The translations under genes and the position numbers were made by a program. DNA of 27,940 nt from Diphasiastrum complanatum (lineage: Eukaryota > Streptophyta > Lycopodiopsida > Lycopodiales > Lycopodiaceae), in the NCBI GenBank assembly GCA_029204225.1, contig CM055092.1:24875207-24903146 (forward strand). The letters are read 5' to 3'. The notes under the pieces were generated by a model. The model worked only from the letters and a program-made list of their open reading frames with translations, was not told the DNA's origin and searched no databases. Of this stretch, positions 8,512-20,904 are shown one piece after another. The stretch's first letter is position 1, and each line of letters starts with the position of its first letter.

Positions 8512-9978
8512 GAGATTTATTCAAATCCATATTAGTAGATAGTTGAAATATTAAAAAATCTAGCGAAAGTTGATTGGTGATAGTTTTTGTGTTGATTCAT
8601 TAGTAATGAAAAATGTATGGCGTAAGGCTTGGCATGATCGAAGATTGAATAGAAAAGATCATAAAGTTGGAGATTTGGTATTTATGATAAGATGAAGTTG
8701 TTTACAGGGAGATTGAAGTTTACAACATAAGTTCTTATCATGTCAGACATCTTGTGTTTAGGAGTGCTATTTTTCAAATGTTTAGATAGAGAGTGCTTTA
8801 ATGCTCTATTAATGACAGTCAGTTACAAAAGCATTGGCAACCTAAACTTATTTCTAAATCAGCACCTAGTGTTTTTCTATCTATTTCATTCTTTACTTTG
8901 TTGTTTTCCAATGGTTAATTATCTATTTTCTCTGAATAACACAATAACTATACATGCATATGTATGTATGTATTCAAAATAGTTACATTCTGTGAAACAA
9001 TTTAAAATAAAACATGAAGTGACTAAAAATTACCAGAATTGCTATTTGCTAAATAAAATAGCCAAACCAATCTTTGCAAAGTTTACCATTGATTCAAAAT
9101 AGTACAATCTGCTTAACTTGAGCTTTGTGAGGGTTAGTTTGCATCATACGTAAGTTTGTTGTGCAATGTCATTATGAACCATCGTCGACCTAGTTGATAG
9201 ACACAAAACATGAAAATTGACTAGAGAGAGAGTTAAAACCATGTGAAGCATGATTATTTATAGTACTTATGTGGGGGTTGTTATTTGGTGAAGGTTCAAC
9301 CCTCATCGAAGCTCTAGTTACTTATTGACCCTTTAAGAAGATATTGAGATCTTGTTCCATAGTACTCTATTTGTTTTGTAGTTTTTTTCCCATAATTGCC
9401 AAATAAGCAATTTGTCTAATATATAAGTTTGAAATTCGACTCATTTTGTACAAATGCTAGGGAAGCTCATACACGTACTTTTTACGAATTTTGCTTGAAA
9501 CTAAAAACCAAAATTTATGCACTTCTTTTGTCGAGCAATGCACAGATTCGCCAGATCCAACCATGAAACAATTTGCAACAGCTACACATGATTTGGTGTT
9601 TCTAGCAAAAATAATAATGAAGTGGGAAAATTTTTGGCCTGGTGGTATTCCATCCCAATTTGCCTCTAAATTCATAGAGGATTACATAATAATTGCCAAA
9701 AATTTCCAATTATTACAGAGTGACAGTACTATTAACATCCATCAATGAACTAAAAACTAAAAAGTATCAATCTTCTCACTCACATTCATCCCATCTCATC
9801 CTCACTATCATCTATACTCTGTTTTTCTCTCTCTCTCACACAACGGAAAAAAGAAAGTCGATCTGTAATTTAGGAGCGAAACAAATTTTGGTTCACGCAA
9901 AAGGTTTTTTTTTGGTCAAAAAAATTTGTGTGGATTATCCATGTATGGACAATCCACACGGAATCCAGAATCTAGATA
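8512..9978 (+). repeat. array unit 1 (long type, 1467 bp)
   Basis: The unit starts GAGATTTATTCAAATCC and ends in the hairpin-plus-GGAATCC junction. It contains in order a decayed Ty3/gypsy integrase C-terminus (about 8606-8730), an AT-rich part with a TACATATGTA-type palindrome, GTCGACCTAG, an 85-codon non-selected frame at about 9491-9748, a (CT)n stretch and the junction hairpin. Its diagnostic variants (GIPSQFAS in the short frame) match unit 3. Confidence 0.85.
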
Positions 9979-11035
9979 GAGATTTATTCAAATCCATATT
10001 AGTAAACTGTTGAAATATTAAAAAATTTAGTGAAAATAGTTACACTCTATGAAACAATTTAAAATTAAACAAAAAGAGACTGAAAATTACCAGGATTGCT
10101 ATTTTTTAAATAAAATAGTCAAACCAATCTTTGAAAAGTTTACCATTGATTCAAAATAGTACAATCTACTTAACTTGAGCTTTGTGAGGGTTAGTTTGCA
10201 TCATACATAAGTTTGCTGTGCAATGTCATTATGAACCATCGTCGACCTAGTTGATAGACACAAAACATCAAAATTAACTGGAGAGAGGGTTAAAACCATG
10301 TGAAGCATGATTATTTATAGTACTTATGCGGGGGTTGTTCTTTAGTGAAGGTTCAGCCCTCATCGAAGCTCTAGTTACTTATTGACCCTTCAAGAAGATA
10401 TTGAGATCTTGTTCCATAATACCCTATATGTTTTGTAGCTTTTTTCCCATAATTGCCAAAGAAGCAATTTGTCTAATATATAAGTTTGAAATTCGACTCA
10501 TTTTGCACAAATGCTAGTGAAGCTCATACACGTACTTTTTATAAATTTTGATTGAAATTGAAAACCAAAATTTATGCACTTCTTTTGTGGAGCAATGCAC
10601 AAATTCTCCAGATCGAACCATCAAACAATTTACAACAACACATGATTTGGTGTTTCTAGCAAGAATAATAATGAAGTGGGACAATTTTTGGCCTGGTGGC
10701 ATTCGATCCCAATTTGCCACTAAATTCATAGAGGATTACATAATAATTGCCAAAAATTTCCAATTACTACAGAGTGACAATACTATTAACATCCATCAAT
10801 GAACTAAAAACTAAACACTATCAATCTTCTCACTCACATTCATCCCCATCGCATCCTCACTCTCATCTATACTCTGTTTTTCTCTCTCTCTCTCTCACAA
10901 CGGAAAAGGGAAAGTCGATCTCTAATTTAGGAGTGAAACACATTTTGGTTCGCGCCAAAGGTTTTTTTTTGGTCAAAAAAATTTGTGTGGATTATCCATG
11001 CGTGGATAATCCACGCGGAATCCGGAATCTAGATT
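9979..11035 (+). repeat. array unit 2 (short type, 1057 bp)
   Basis: Same start and end as unit 1 but missing about 410 bases that include the gypsy integrase remnant. The deletion joint reads GTGAAAATAGTTACACTC. Diagnostic variants AACTGGAGAGAGG and TTCTTTAGTGAAGGTTCAG are shared with unit 4 and not with units 1 and 3. Confidence 0.85.
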
Positions 11036-12648
11036 GAGATTTATTCAAATCCATATTAGTAGACTGCTGAAATATTAAAAAATCTAGTGAAAGTTGATTG
11101 GTGGTAGTTATTGTGTTGATATGTTAGTCATGAGAAATGTATGGCGTAAGGCTTGGCATGATCGAAGATTGAATAGAAAACATCATAAAGTTGGAGATTT
11201 GGTATTTATGTTAGGATGAAGTTGTTTATTGGGAACTTGAAGTTTACAACATAAGTTCTTATCATGTCAGACATCCTGTTTTTCGGAGTGCTATTTTTGA
11301 AAGGTTTAGATATAGAGTGCTTTTATTGCTCTATTTAATGACAGTCAGTTACAAAAGCATTGGCAGCCTAAACTTATTTGTAAATCGGTACCTTGTTTTT
11401 CTCTATCTATTTCATTATTTACTTTGTTGTTTTCCAATAGTTAATTATCTATTATCTCTGAAAAACACAATAACTATACATACATACATACAAAAGCATT
11501 GGCAGCCTAAACTTATTTCTAAATCAGCACCATGTTTTTTTCTATCTATTTCATTTTTTACTTTGTTGTTTTCGAATAGTTAATTATCTATTTTCTCTTA
11601 AAAACACAATAACTATACATACATATGTATGTATGTATAAAAAAAAAGCATAAGATAAAAAGTTCAAAATAGTTACATTCTGTAAAACCATTTAAAATTA
11701 AACATGAAGAGACTAAAAATTACCAAAATTGCTATTTTTTAAATAAAATAGTCAAACCAATCTTTGCAAAGTTTACCATTGATTCAAAATAGTACAATCT
11801 GCTTAAATTGAGCTTAGTGAGGGTTATTTTGCATCATACGTAAGTTTGTTGTGCAATGTCATTATGAACCATCGTCGACCTAGTTAATAGATACAAAACA
11901 TCAAAATTGACTCGAGAGAGGGTTAAAACCATGTGAAGCATGATTATTTGTAGCAGTTATGCGGGAGTTGTTCTTTGGTGAAGGTTCAACCCTCATCGAA
12001 GCTCTAGTTACTTATTGACCCTTCAAGAAGATTTTGAGATCTTGTTCCATAGTACTCTATATGTTTTGTAGTATTTTTTCCATAATTGCCAAAGAAGCAA
12101 GTCGACTCATTTTGCACAAATGCTAGTGAAGCTCATACACGTACTTTTTACGAATTTTGCTTGAAACTGAAAACCAAAATTTATGCACTTCTTTTGTCGA
12201 GCAATGCACAGATTCGCCAGATCCAAACATGAAACAATTTGCAACATCTACACATGATTTGGTGTTTCTAGCAAGAATAATAATGAAGTGGGAAAATTTT
12301 TGGCCTGGTGGTATTCCATCCCAATTTGCCTCTAAATTCATAGAGGATTACATAATAATTGCCCTAAATTTCCAATTATTACAGAGTGACAGTACTATTA
12401 ACATCCATCAATGAACTAAAAACTAAACACTATCAATCTTCTCACTCACATTCATCCCCATCTCATCCTCACTATCATCTATACTCTGTTTTTCTCTCTC
12501 TCTCTCTCTCTCAACGGAAAAAAGAAAGTCGATTTGTAATTTAGGAGCGAAACAAATTTTGGTTCACGCAAAAGGTTTTTTTTGGTCAAAAAAATTTGTG
12601 TGGATTATCCATGCGTGGATAATCCACACGGAATCCAAAATCTAGATA
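11036..12648 (+). repeat. array unit 3 (long type, 1613 bp)
   Basis: Long type like unit 1, with the gypsy integrase remnant at about 11130-11250. It also carries a private tandem duplication of about 138 bp (CAAAAGCATTGGCAGCC begins at 11352 and again at 11490), which accounts for its extra length over unit 1. Confidence 0.85.
12598..12629. repeat. unit-junction hairpin (14-bp arms, TGCG loop)
   Basis: GTGTGGATTATCCA at 12598-12611 and its exact reverse complement at 12616-12629 flank a TGCG loop. Variants of the same hairpin close the other direct units (about 9937-9960, 10985-11012, 19849-19874). The core GTGGATAATCCACGC is also the motif scattered through 14750-15220. Confidence 0.85.
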
Positions 12649-13646
12649 GAGATTTATTCAAATCCATATTAGTAAACTGTTGAAATATTAAAAAATTTAG
12701 CGAAAATAGTTACACTCTATAAAACAATTTAAAATTAAACATGAAGAGACTGAAAATTACCAGGATTGCTATTTTTTAAATAAAATAGTCAAACCAATCT
12801 TTGAAAAGTTTACCATTGATTCAAAATAGTACAATCTCCTTATGTTGAGCTTTGTGAGGGTTAGTTTGCATCATACGTAAGTTTGTTGTGCAATGTCATT
12901 ATGAACCATCGTCGACCTAGTTGATAGACACAAAACATCAAAATTAACTGGAGAGAGGGTTAAAACCATGTGAAGCATGATTATTTATAGTCCTTATGCG
13001 GGGGTTGTTCTTTAGTGAAGGTTCAGCCCTCATCGAAGATCTAGTTACTTATTGACCCTTCAAGAATGTATTGAGATCTTGTTCCATAGTACTCTATATG
13101 TTTTGTAGCTTTTTTCCCATAATTGCCAAAGAAGCAATTTGTCTAATATATAAGTTTGAAATTCGACTCATTTTGCACAAATGCTAGTGAAGCTCATACA
13201 CGTACTTTTTACGAATTCTACTTGAAATTGAAAACCAAAATTTATGCACTTCTTTTGTGGAGCAATGCACAGATTCTCCAGATCGAATCATCAAACACTT
13301 TGCAACATCTACACATGATTTGGTGTTTCTAGCAAGAATAATAATGAAGTGGGTTAAAACCATGTAAAGCATGATTATTTATAGTACTTATGCGGGGGTT
13401 GTTCTTTGGTGAAGGTTCAACCCTCATCGAAGCTATAGTTACTTATTGACCCTTCAAGAAGATATTGAGATCTTGTTCCATAGTACTCGATATGTTTTAT
13501 AGTGTTTTTTTCCATAATTGCCAAAGAAGCAATTTGTCCAATATATAAGTTTGAAAGTCGATTCATTTTGCTCAAATGCTAGTGAAGCTCATACACTTAC
13601 TATTTATGAATTTTGCTTGAAACTGAAAACCAAAATTTATGCACTT
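12649..13646 (+). repeat. array unit 4 (short type, rearranged)
   Basis: Short type with the same 410-base deletion joint as unit 2 (GCGAAAATAGTTACACTC). At about 13350 the unit jumps back: GAAGTGGG is joined to TTAAAACCATG, so about 290 bases (from about 12960) are repeated before the unit breaks at the copia-linked core at 13647. Confidence 0.8.
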
Positions 13647-13729
13647 ATTAACAACCTTCTGTATATATAGACTCCATCATGTGTAAACAAGTTTAGTCCT
13701 TCGAGAATTATTCTAGTTCTACTGACACC
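13647..13729. repeat. 83-bp core joining units to copia remnants (copy 1)
   Basis: After unit sequence ATGCACTT, an 83-base segment (TATATATAGACTCC ... TTCTAGTTCTACTGACACC) appears here, at 20905-20987, and reverse-complemented at about 15970-16050. In intact units ATGCACTT is followed by CTTTTGTGG, so the core marks an insertion point used by all three copies. Confidence 0.7.
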
Positions 13730-14239
13730 ATCTGAAATCCTTCACACTTTATTGAATAGAACAGAGGTTTTCAAGGCTTGACTAGACTCAGAATAACAGT
13801 GTGCCAATCTCTATAAGTAACTCTGCCTCTTGCCGAGTGCAAGGATCTTATCACTCCTATCAATAATTTTGCATTGATCAAATTCGAATTCTACCTTCTG
13901 ACCTGAATCTATAATTCTACTTACTGATAACAGATTTGTAGAGAGTTTAAAAACATATAAGACTTTTAATAGTAATTTGAATTGATCATGCTGGAATCGC
14001 GATCTTATAGTACCTTCACCTTCAATAGTGTGAGTACTATTGTCACCAAGATCAACACATTTCTTCATGCTGTAAGGCATGTAGGAGTTGAAGATCTCAC
14101 GTTGATTGGTCATGTGTTGAGTTGTTCCATAATAAAAAACCAAGAATCATCCAAAAGTGCGCTTTGATCTTTGACCATGAATATCTACATAACACCTTTT
14201 TCTTTGATTATGCAAATGATTATTGTGCTTGACTTTGAG
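13730..14239 (-). pseudogene. Ty1/copia protease / pre-integrase remnant
   Basis: Read on the - strand, the frame at 14143-13811 gives YYGTTQHMTNQREIF, CVDLGDNSTHTIEGEGT, VLYVFKLSTNLLSVSR and ILALGKRQSYL. These match copia protease and the start of the GAG-pre-integrase domain. Where the family has D-S-G before HMT, this copy has Y-Y-G, so the catalytic Asp is lost (GAT to TAT would suffice). Between 14144 and 14239 there may be a decayed zinc knuckle. The rest of pol is missing. A near-identical relic lies at 20988-21414. Confidence 0.85.
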
Positions 14240-14749
14240 TCAATTTCTGATTCGTTGCAGCCTTCTTGGAGCTTTTCTACTTATGTCGCTCAGAGCCTTT
14301 GTTGACATATAGAGCCAGAGAGGAGGAAGTAGTCGGAGTGTCTCAACTTCTTCGATTATCTTCTGCAACAACATAGTGATAACTCTAGTAAGAGTTAAAC
14401 TTGTGTGTCTCGATATGATCATCACCCATTTTTCATATATGTAGAGAGCAAGCTTGAAAGCAATGTCATAATTGCATCTTGATCGTCTATGACTGATCCG
14501 ACAACGACAATTTGTTGCAAGAGATTCTTAATCTGGTTAATTTGTATATGAAGAGAATCACCATTAGACATTTTGAATGTGAAGAATGTCCTTCGTAGAT
14601 GTAACTTAGTAGTTACGTGCTTCACATCATATAGTGAGTTCAAAATGTCCCAAACGTCTTTTGACATTTTAGATTCAGCTATGTTTCCAATATGTGTATC
14701 TGATATATTGAGGATAATAAGCATGAAAGCTTTACCGTCCTTCAATTTC
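14240..14749 (-). pseudogene. Ty1/copia gag remnant (UBN2-type)
   Basis: On the - strand the frame at 14745-14422 reads DGKAFMLIILNISD, MSKDVWDILNSLYD, TTKLHLRRTFFTFKMSNGD and INQIKNLLQQI. This is the usual copia gag core (A-W-x-x-L, L-x-x-L-Y, L-R-R-x-x-F-x-x-K-M). It is cut at 14749/14750, where the CACTA-like terminus begins, so the gag N-terminus is separated from the rest. It shares orientation with the protease remnant just downstream and was probably one element. Confidence 0.85.
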
Positions 14750-15220
14750 CACTACAAGAACATATGTAGAAAATATCCACGCGAATATCCACGCACAATA
14801 CAAAGGAGGACGCGCGGGCAAAAAAAAAATTGCGTGGATATATCCGTGGATTGGCATGAATATTCGCATGGATATGGCGCGTGGATGTTTCACGCAAGTG
14901 TCATTTCGGCAGCAGATCAGATGGATGTTGGAAAATTTAAATTGCATGGATTATCCACGCCAACTCCGACAACCAGCAGCTGGGCAAACCTTGGACACCA
15001 GAGCCGGAAATAGAAAAATTAATTGCGCATGGATAATCCACGCCATAGTAAACTTTTTAAAAAAAAGACTCGCTTTCGCGTGGATAATTATCCACGCGAA
15101 ATTATTTTTATCCATGGGATATCCAGAGAGCTGGGGTGGTTAACACTGCTTGGATCACTGTTTTTATATCCACGCAAATAAGTTTCTGGATTCCGCGTGG
15201 ATAATCCACACAAATTTTTT
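14750..15220 (+). mobile_element. CACTA-like transposon terminus with subterminal repeats
   Basis: CACTACAAGAA at 14750-14760 matches the terminal inverted repeat typical of plant CACTA (En/Spm) elements, and it interrupts a copia gag frame, as an insertion would. The next 450 bases carry about ten copies of (GC)GTGGATAATCCACGC or its half-sites in both orientations. Dense short subterminal motifs are a hallmark of CACTA transposase binding regions. I did not find the matching opposite terminus, so the extent of the element and its 3-bp target duplication (TTC at 14747-14749 would be one copy) remain open. Confidence 0.6.
15074..15101. repeat. 28-bp perfect palindrome
   Basis: TTTCGCGTGGATAA at 15074-15087 is followed without spacer by its exact reverse complement (15088-15101). 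It contains two head-to-head copies of the subterminal motif GTGGATAA/TTATCCAC. Confidence 0.9.
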
Positions 15221-17062
15221 TGACCAAAAAGAAACCTTTGGTGCGAACCAAAATGTGGTTTGCTCCTAAATTAGAGATCGACTTTCTTTTTTCTGTTGTG
15301 TGAGAGAGAGAGAAAAAGAGAGTATAGATGAGAGTGAAGATGAGATGGGGATGAATGTGAGTGAGAAGATGATTTTTAGTTCATTGATAGATGTTAATAG
15401 TATTTTCACTCTGTAATAATTGAAAATTTTTGGCAATTATTATGTAATCCTCTATGACTTTAGTGACAAATTGGGATCGAATTCCACCAGGCCAAAAATT
15501 GTCCCACTTCATTATTGTTGTTGCTAGAAACACCAAATCATGTGTAGATTTTGCAAATTGTTTGATGGTTCGGTCTGGAGAATCTGTGCATTGCTCCACA
15601 AAAGATTTGAGATGTCTCAAAAAATCCAATTGAATTTTGAAGCCTAAAGTTTAAGGTATAATGGGCCGATTTTAATGTGCACTGTAACCTTGTAGTCCAT
15701 AGGAGTGCCACAATCTACCCATGCTGAGGTCCACATAGGGTGGCTAACCTATGGGAAGAGGAAGCGTGATTCCTTATAACTATTCCTATGGTGGCAAGGG
15801 AGGCTTGATGGGCATGCAAAGTTAACAATTTATTGCAATAATATACAAAACGCATGAATGCCCATTGCTTAGAGTAATGGGTCAAGGAAAAACGACTTTT
15901 TCCATGCTAGGGAGCAGCAAAATATCATGTTGAGAAGGCATAAGTCACGAGCTTTGTTTTGAGGATTGGTGTCAGTAGAAGTAGAATAATTCTCGAAGGA
16001 CTAAACTTGTTTACACATGATGGAGTGTATATATACAGAAGGTTGGTAATAAGTGCATAAATTTTGGTTTTCAGTTTCAAGCAAAATCATAAAAAGTACG
16101 TGTATGAGCTTCACTAGCATTTGTGCAAAATGAGCGAATTTCAAACTTATATATTAGACAAATTGCTTCTTTGGCAATTATGGGAAAAAAAACTACAAAA
16201 CATATAGAGTACTATGAAACAGGATCTCAAAATCTTCTTGAAGGGTCAATAAGTAACTAGAGCATCGATGAGGGTTGAACCTTCACCAAAGAACAACCCC
16301 CGCATAAGGACTACAAATAATCATGCTTCACATGGTTTTAACCCTCTCTCGAGTCAATTTTGATGTTTTGTGTCTATCAACTAGGTCGACGATGGTTCAT
16401 AATGACATTGCACAACAAACTAACTTGTGATGCAAACTAACCCTCACAAAGCTCAAGTTGAGCAAATTGTACTATTTTGAATCAATGGTAAACTTCTCAA
16501 AGATTGGTTTGACTATTTTATTTAAAAAATAGCAATTTTGGTAATTTTTAGTCTCTTCATGTTTAATTTTAAATTGTTTCACAGAATGTAACTATTTTGA
16601 ACTTTTTATTTTATGCTTTTTTTTTATACATACATACATATGTATGTATAGTTATTGTATTTTTCAGAGAAAATAGAGAATTAACTATTGGAAAACAACA
16701 AAGTAAAGAATGAAATAGATAGAAAAAAACATGGTGCTGATTTAGAAATAAGTTTAGGCTGCCAATGCTTTTGTAACTGCCTGTCATTAAATAGAGCAAT
16801 AAAGCAATCTCTATCTAAACATTTCAAAAATAGCACTCCTAAAAACAAGATGTCTGACATGATAAGAACTTATGTTGTAAACAACTTCATGCTATCATAA
16901 ATACCATATCTCCAACTTTATGATCTTTTGTATTAAATCTTCGATCATGCCAAGCCTTACGCCATACATTTTTCATGACTAACGCAACAACACAAAAAAC
17001 TACCACCAATCAACTTTCGCTAGATTTTTTAATATTTCAACAGTCTACTAATATGGACTTGA
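15190..17062 (-). repeat. inverted array unit (left palindrome arm)
   Basis: This is the reverse complement of the long-type unit. It starts (on the - strand) GAGATTTATTC at 17062 and ends with the GTGTGGATTATCC junction near 15200. It includes the gypsy integrase remnant (about 16985-16860), the TACATATGTA palindrome and the 85-codon frame at 15629-15381. A 446-base insertion at 15605-16050 is private to this copy. The subterminal field of the CACTA-like end follows directly. Confidence 0.85.
15605..16050. mobile_element. 446-bp insertion of unknown type inside the inverted unit
   Basis: Intact units read CACAAAAGAAGTGCATAAA here (reverse orientation). This copy has 446 extra bases between CACAAAAGA and AAGTGCATAAA. 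It opens near TTTGAGATGTCTCAAA (a small palindrome) and ends with the 83-bp core found beside the two copia remnants. TGAGATG...GTGCA ends would be compatible with a solo LTR, but no clean target duplication is visible and nothing coding is seen. Confidence 0.5.
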
Positions 17063-17238
17063 ATAAATCTCTATCTCTGATAAAGAACTTCTAGAACCAG
17101 TTCGGAGGATAATTGCACTACCGAGAACAAAAAATAGAGAGACACTAGAAAAAAAAACACAACACTACATAGGGTTGGAATTTTTAATTAGGATTTAGCT
17201 CTTTCCTTTCAAGATTCAATCCTTGGAAGTACAATTGA

Positions 17239-17239
<1 letters not shown>

Positions 17240-17267
<28 letters not shown>
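17240..17267 (+). repeat. (TG)n microsatellite
   Basis: A pure TG run of about 28 bases. Its mirror is the (AC)n run at 18182-18204 in the other palindrome arm. Confidence 0.95.
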
Positions 17268-17269
<2 letters not shown>

Positions 17270-17394
17270 CTTTTATGTGTTTATATATATTTATATATTT
17301 ATTAGTGTATGTGTGTGTGTGTATCAACTGAATCAAAGGTATCTAGAATGTCAACTAATAACTTTACTTGGCTCATTATGTGGATCTCTCTCAA

Positions 17395-18401
<1,007 letters not shown>

Positions 18402-19892
18402 GAGATTTATTCAAATCCATATTAGTATACTATTGAGATATTAAAAAATCTAGCAAAAGTTGATTGGTGGTAGTTTTTGCGTTGATGCATTAGTCATGAA
18501 AAATATATGGCGTAAGGCTTGGCATGATCGAAGATTGAATAGAAAAGATGATAAAGTTGGAGATTTGGTATTTAAGATAAGATGAAGTTGTTTACAGGGA
18601 AATTGAAGTTTACAATATTAGTTCTTATCATGTCCGACATCTTGTTTTTAGAAGTGCTATTTTTGAAATGTTTAGATAGAGAGTGCTTTAATGCTCTATT
18701 TAATGACAGTCAGTTACAAAAGCATTGGCAGTCTAAACTTATTTCTAAATCAGCACCATGTTTTTTTCTATCTATTTCATTCTTTACTTTGTTGTTTTCC
18801 AATAGTTCATTCTCTATTTTCTCTGAAAAACAAAATAACTATACATACATATGTATGTATGTATCAAAAAGAAGCATAAAATAAAAAGTTCAAAATAGTT
18901 AAATTATGTAAAACAAGTTAAAATTAAACATGAAGAGACAAGAAATTACCAGAATTGCTATTTTTTAAATAAAATAGTCAAACCAATCTTTGCAAAGTTT
19001 ACCATTGATTTAAAATAGTAAAATCTGCTTAACTTGAGCTTTGCGAGGGTTAGTTTGCATCATACGTAAGTTTGATGTGCAATGTCATTATGAACCATCG
19101 TCGACCTAGTGGATAGACACAAAAGATCAAAATTGACTCGAGAGAGGGTTAAAACCATGTGAAGCATGATTATTTATAGTACTTATGCGGGGGTTGTTCT
19201 TTGGTGAAGGTTCAACCCTCATCGAAGCTCTAGTTACTTATTGACCCTTCAAGAAGATTTTGAGATCTTGTTTCATAGTACTCTATTTGTTTTGTAGTTG
19301 TTTTCCATAATTGCCAAAGAAGCAATTTGTCTAATATATAAGTTTGAAATTCGACTCATTTTGCACAAATGCTAGTGAAGCTCATACACGTACTTTTTAT
19401 AAATTTTGCTTGAAACTAAAAACCAAAATTTATGCACTTCTTTTGTGGAGCAATGCACGGATTCTCCAGATCCAACCATGAAACAATTTGCAACATCTAC
19501 ACATGATTTGGTGTTTCTAGCAAGAATAATAATGAAGTGGGACAATTTTTGGCCTGGTGGCATTCGATCCCAATTTGCCACTAAAGTCATAGAGGATCAC
19601 ATAGTAATTGCCAAAAATTTCCAATTATTGCAGAGTGACAATACTATTAACATCCATCAATGAACTACAAACTAAACACTATCAACCTTCTCACTCACAT
19701 TCATCCCCATCTCATCCTCACTCTCATCTATACTCTTTTCTCTCTCTCTCACACACAACAGAAAAAAACAAGTCGATCTCTAATTTAGGAGCGAAACACA
19801 TTTTGGTTCGCGCCAAATGTTTTTTTTGGTCAAAAATATTTGTGTGGATTATCCATGGGTGGATAATCCATGCAAGATCCAAAATCTAGATA
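18402..19892 (+). repeat. array unit 5 (long type, right palindrome arm)
   Basis: A full long-type unit of 1491 bases with the gypsy integrase remnant at about 18496-18620 (AAGGCTTGGCATGATCGAAG and GAAGTTGTTTACAGGGAAAT), the TACATATGTA palindrome, the short frame at 19406-19663 and a junction hairpin ending GTGGATAATCCATGC. It pairs with the inverted unit 15190-17062. Confidence 0.87.
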
Positions 19893-20904
19893 GAGATTTA
19901 TTCAAATCCATATTAGTAGACTGTTGGAATATCAAAAAATCTAGCGAAAGTTGATTGGTGGTAGTTTTTTGTGTTGATGCGTAAGTCATGAAAAATGTAT
20001 GGCGTAAGGCTTGGCATGATCACAGATTGAATAGAAAATATCATAAAGTTGGAGATTTGGTATTTATGATAAGATGAAGTTGTTTACAGAGAAATTGAAG
20101 TTTACAACATAAGTTCTTATCACGTCAGACATCTTGTTTTTAGGAGTGCTATTTTTGAAATGTTTAGATAGAGCATGCTGAAATGCTCTATTTAATGACA
20201 GTCAGTTACAAAAGCATTGGCAGCCAAAACTTATTTCTACATTAGCACCTTGTTTTTTTCTATCTATTTCATTCTTTACTTTGTTGTTTTCCAATAGTTA
20301 ACTATCTATTTTGTCTGGAAAACACAATAACTACACATACATATGTATGTATGTATCAAAAAAAAGCATAAAATAAAATGTTCAAAATAGTTACATTCTG
20401 TAAAACAATTTAAAATTGAACATGAAGAGACTAAAAATTACCAGAATTGCTATTTTTTAAATAAAATAGTCAAACCAATCTTTGCAAAGTTTACCATTGA
20501 TTCAAAATAGTACAATTTGCTCAACTTGAGCTTTGCGAGGGTTAGTTTGCATCATACGTAAGTTTGCTGTGCAATGTCATTATGAACGATCGTCGACCTA
20601 GTTGATAGACACCAAACATCAAAAATGACTCGAGAGAGGGTTAAAACTTATGCGGGGGTTGTTCTTTGGTGAAGGTTTAACCCTCATCGAAGCTCTAGTT
20701 ACTTATTGACCCTTCAAGAAGATTTTGAGATCTTGTTTCATAGTACTCTTTATGTTTTGTAGTTTTTTCCCATAATTGCCAAAGAAGCAATTTCTCTAAT
20801 ATATAAGTTTGAAATTCAACTCATTTTGCACAAATGCTAGTCAAGCTCATACACGTACTTTTTATGAATTTTTCTTGAAACTGAAAACCAAAATTTATGC
20901 ACTT
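19893..20904 (+). repeat. array unit 6 (long type, truncated)
   Basis: This unit begins GAGATTTATTC and keeps the gypsy remnant (about 19987-20110). It has a small deletion at 20648 (GGGTTAAAAC joined to TTATGCGGGGG) and breaks at ATGCACTT into the copia-linked core, exactly as unit 4 does at 13646. Confidence 0.85.

Noticed and set aside
8740-8982. Hydrophobic short frame (MTVSYKSIG...) repeated in long units
   Set aside because: An AT-rich by-product next to the gypsy integrase relic, with differing starts and frames between copies. It is not a membrane protein.
9491-9748. 85-codon frame repeated in units 1, 2, 3, 5 and the inverted unit
   Set aside because: It is open in all copies but so is the antisense frame in most, and amino-acid changes are frequent among close copies, so purifying selection is not indicated. 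No family recognised.
17140-17160. CACTAGAAAAAAAAAC as a second CACTA terminus, with a mirror at 18300
   Set aside because: The two arms differ here (CACTAG versus CACTACCC), the similarity continues on both sides of the sites, and no target duplication is seen. It is part of the palindrome arm.
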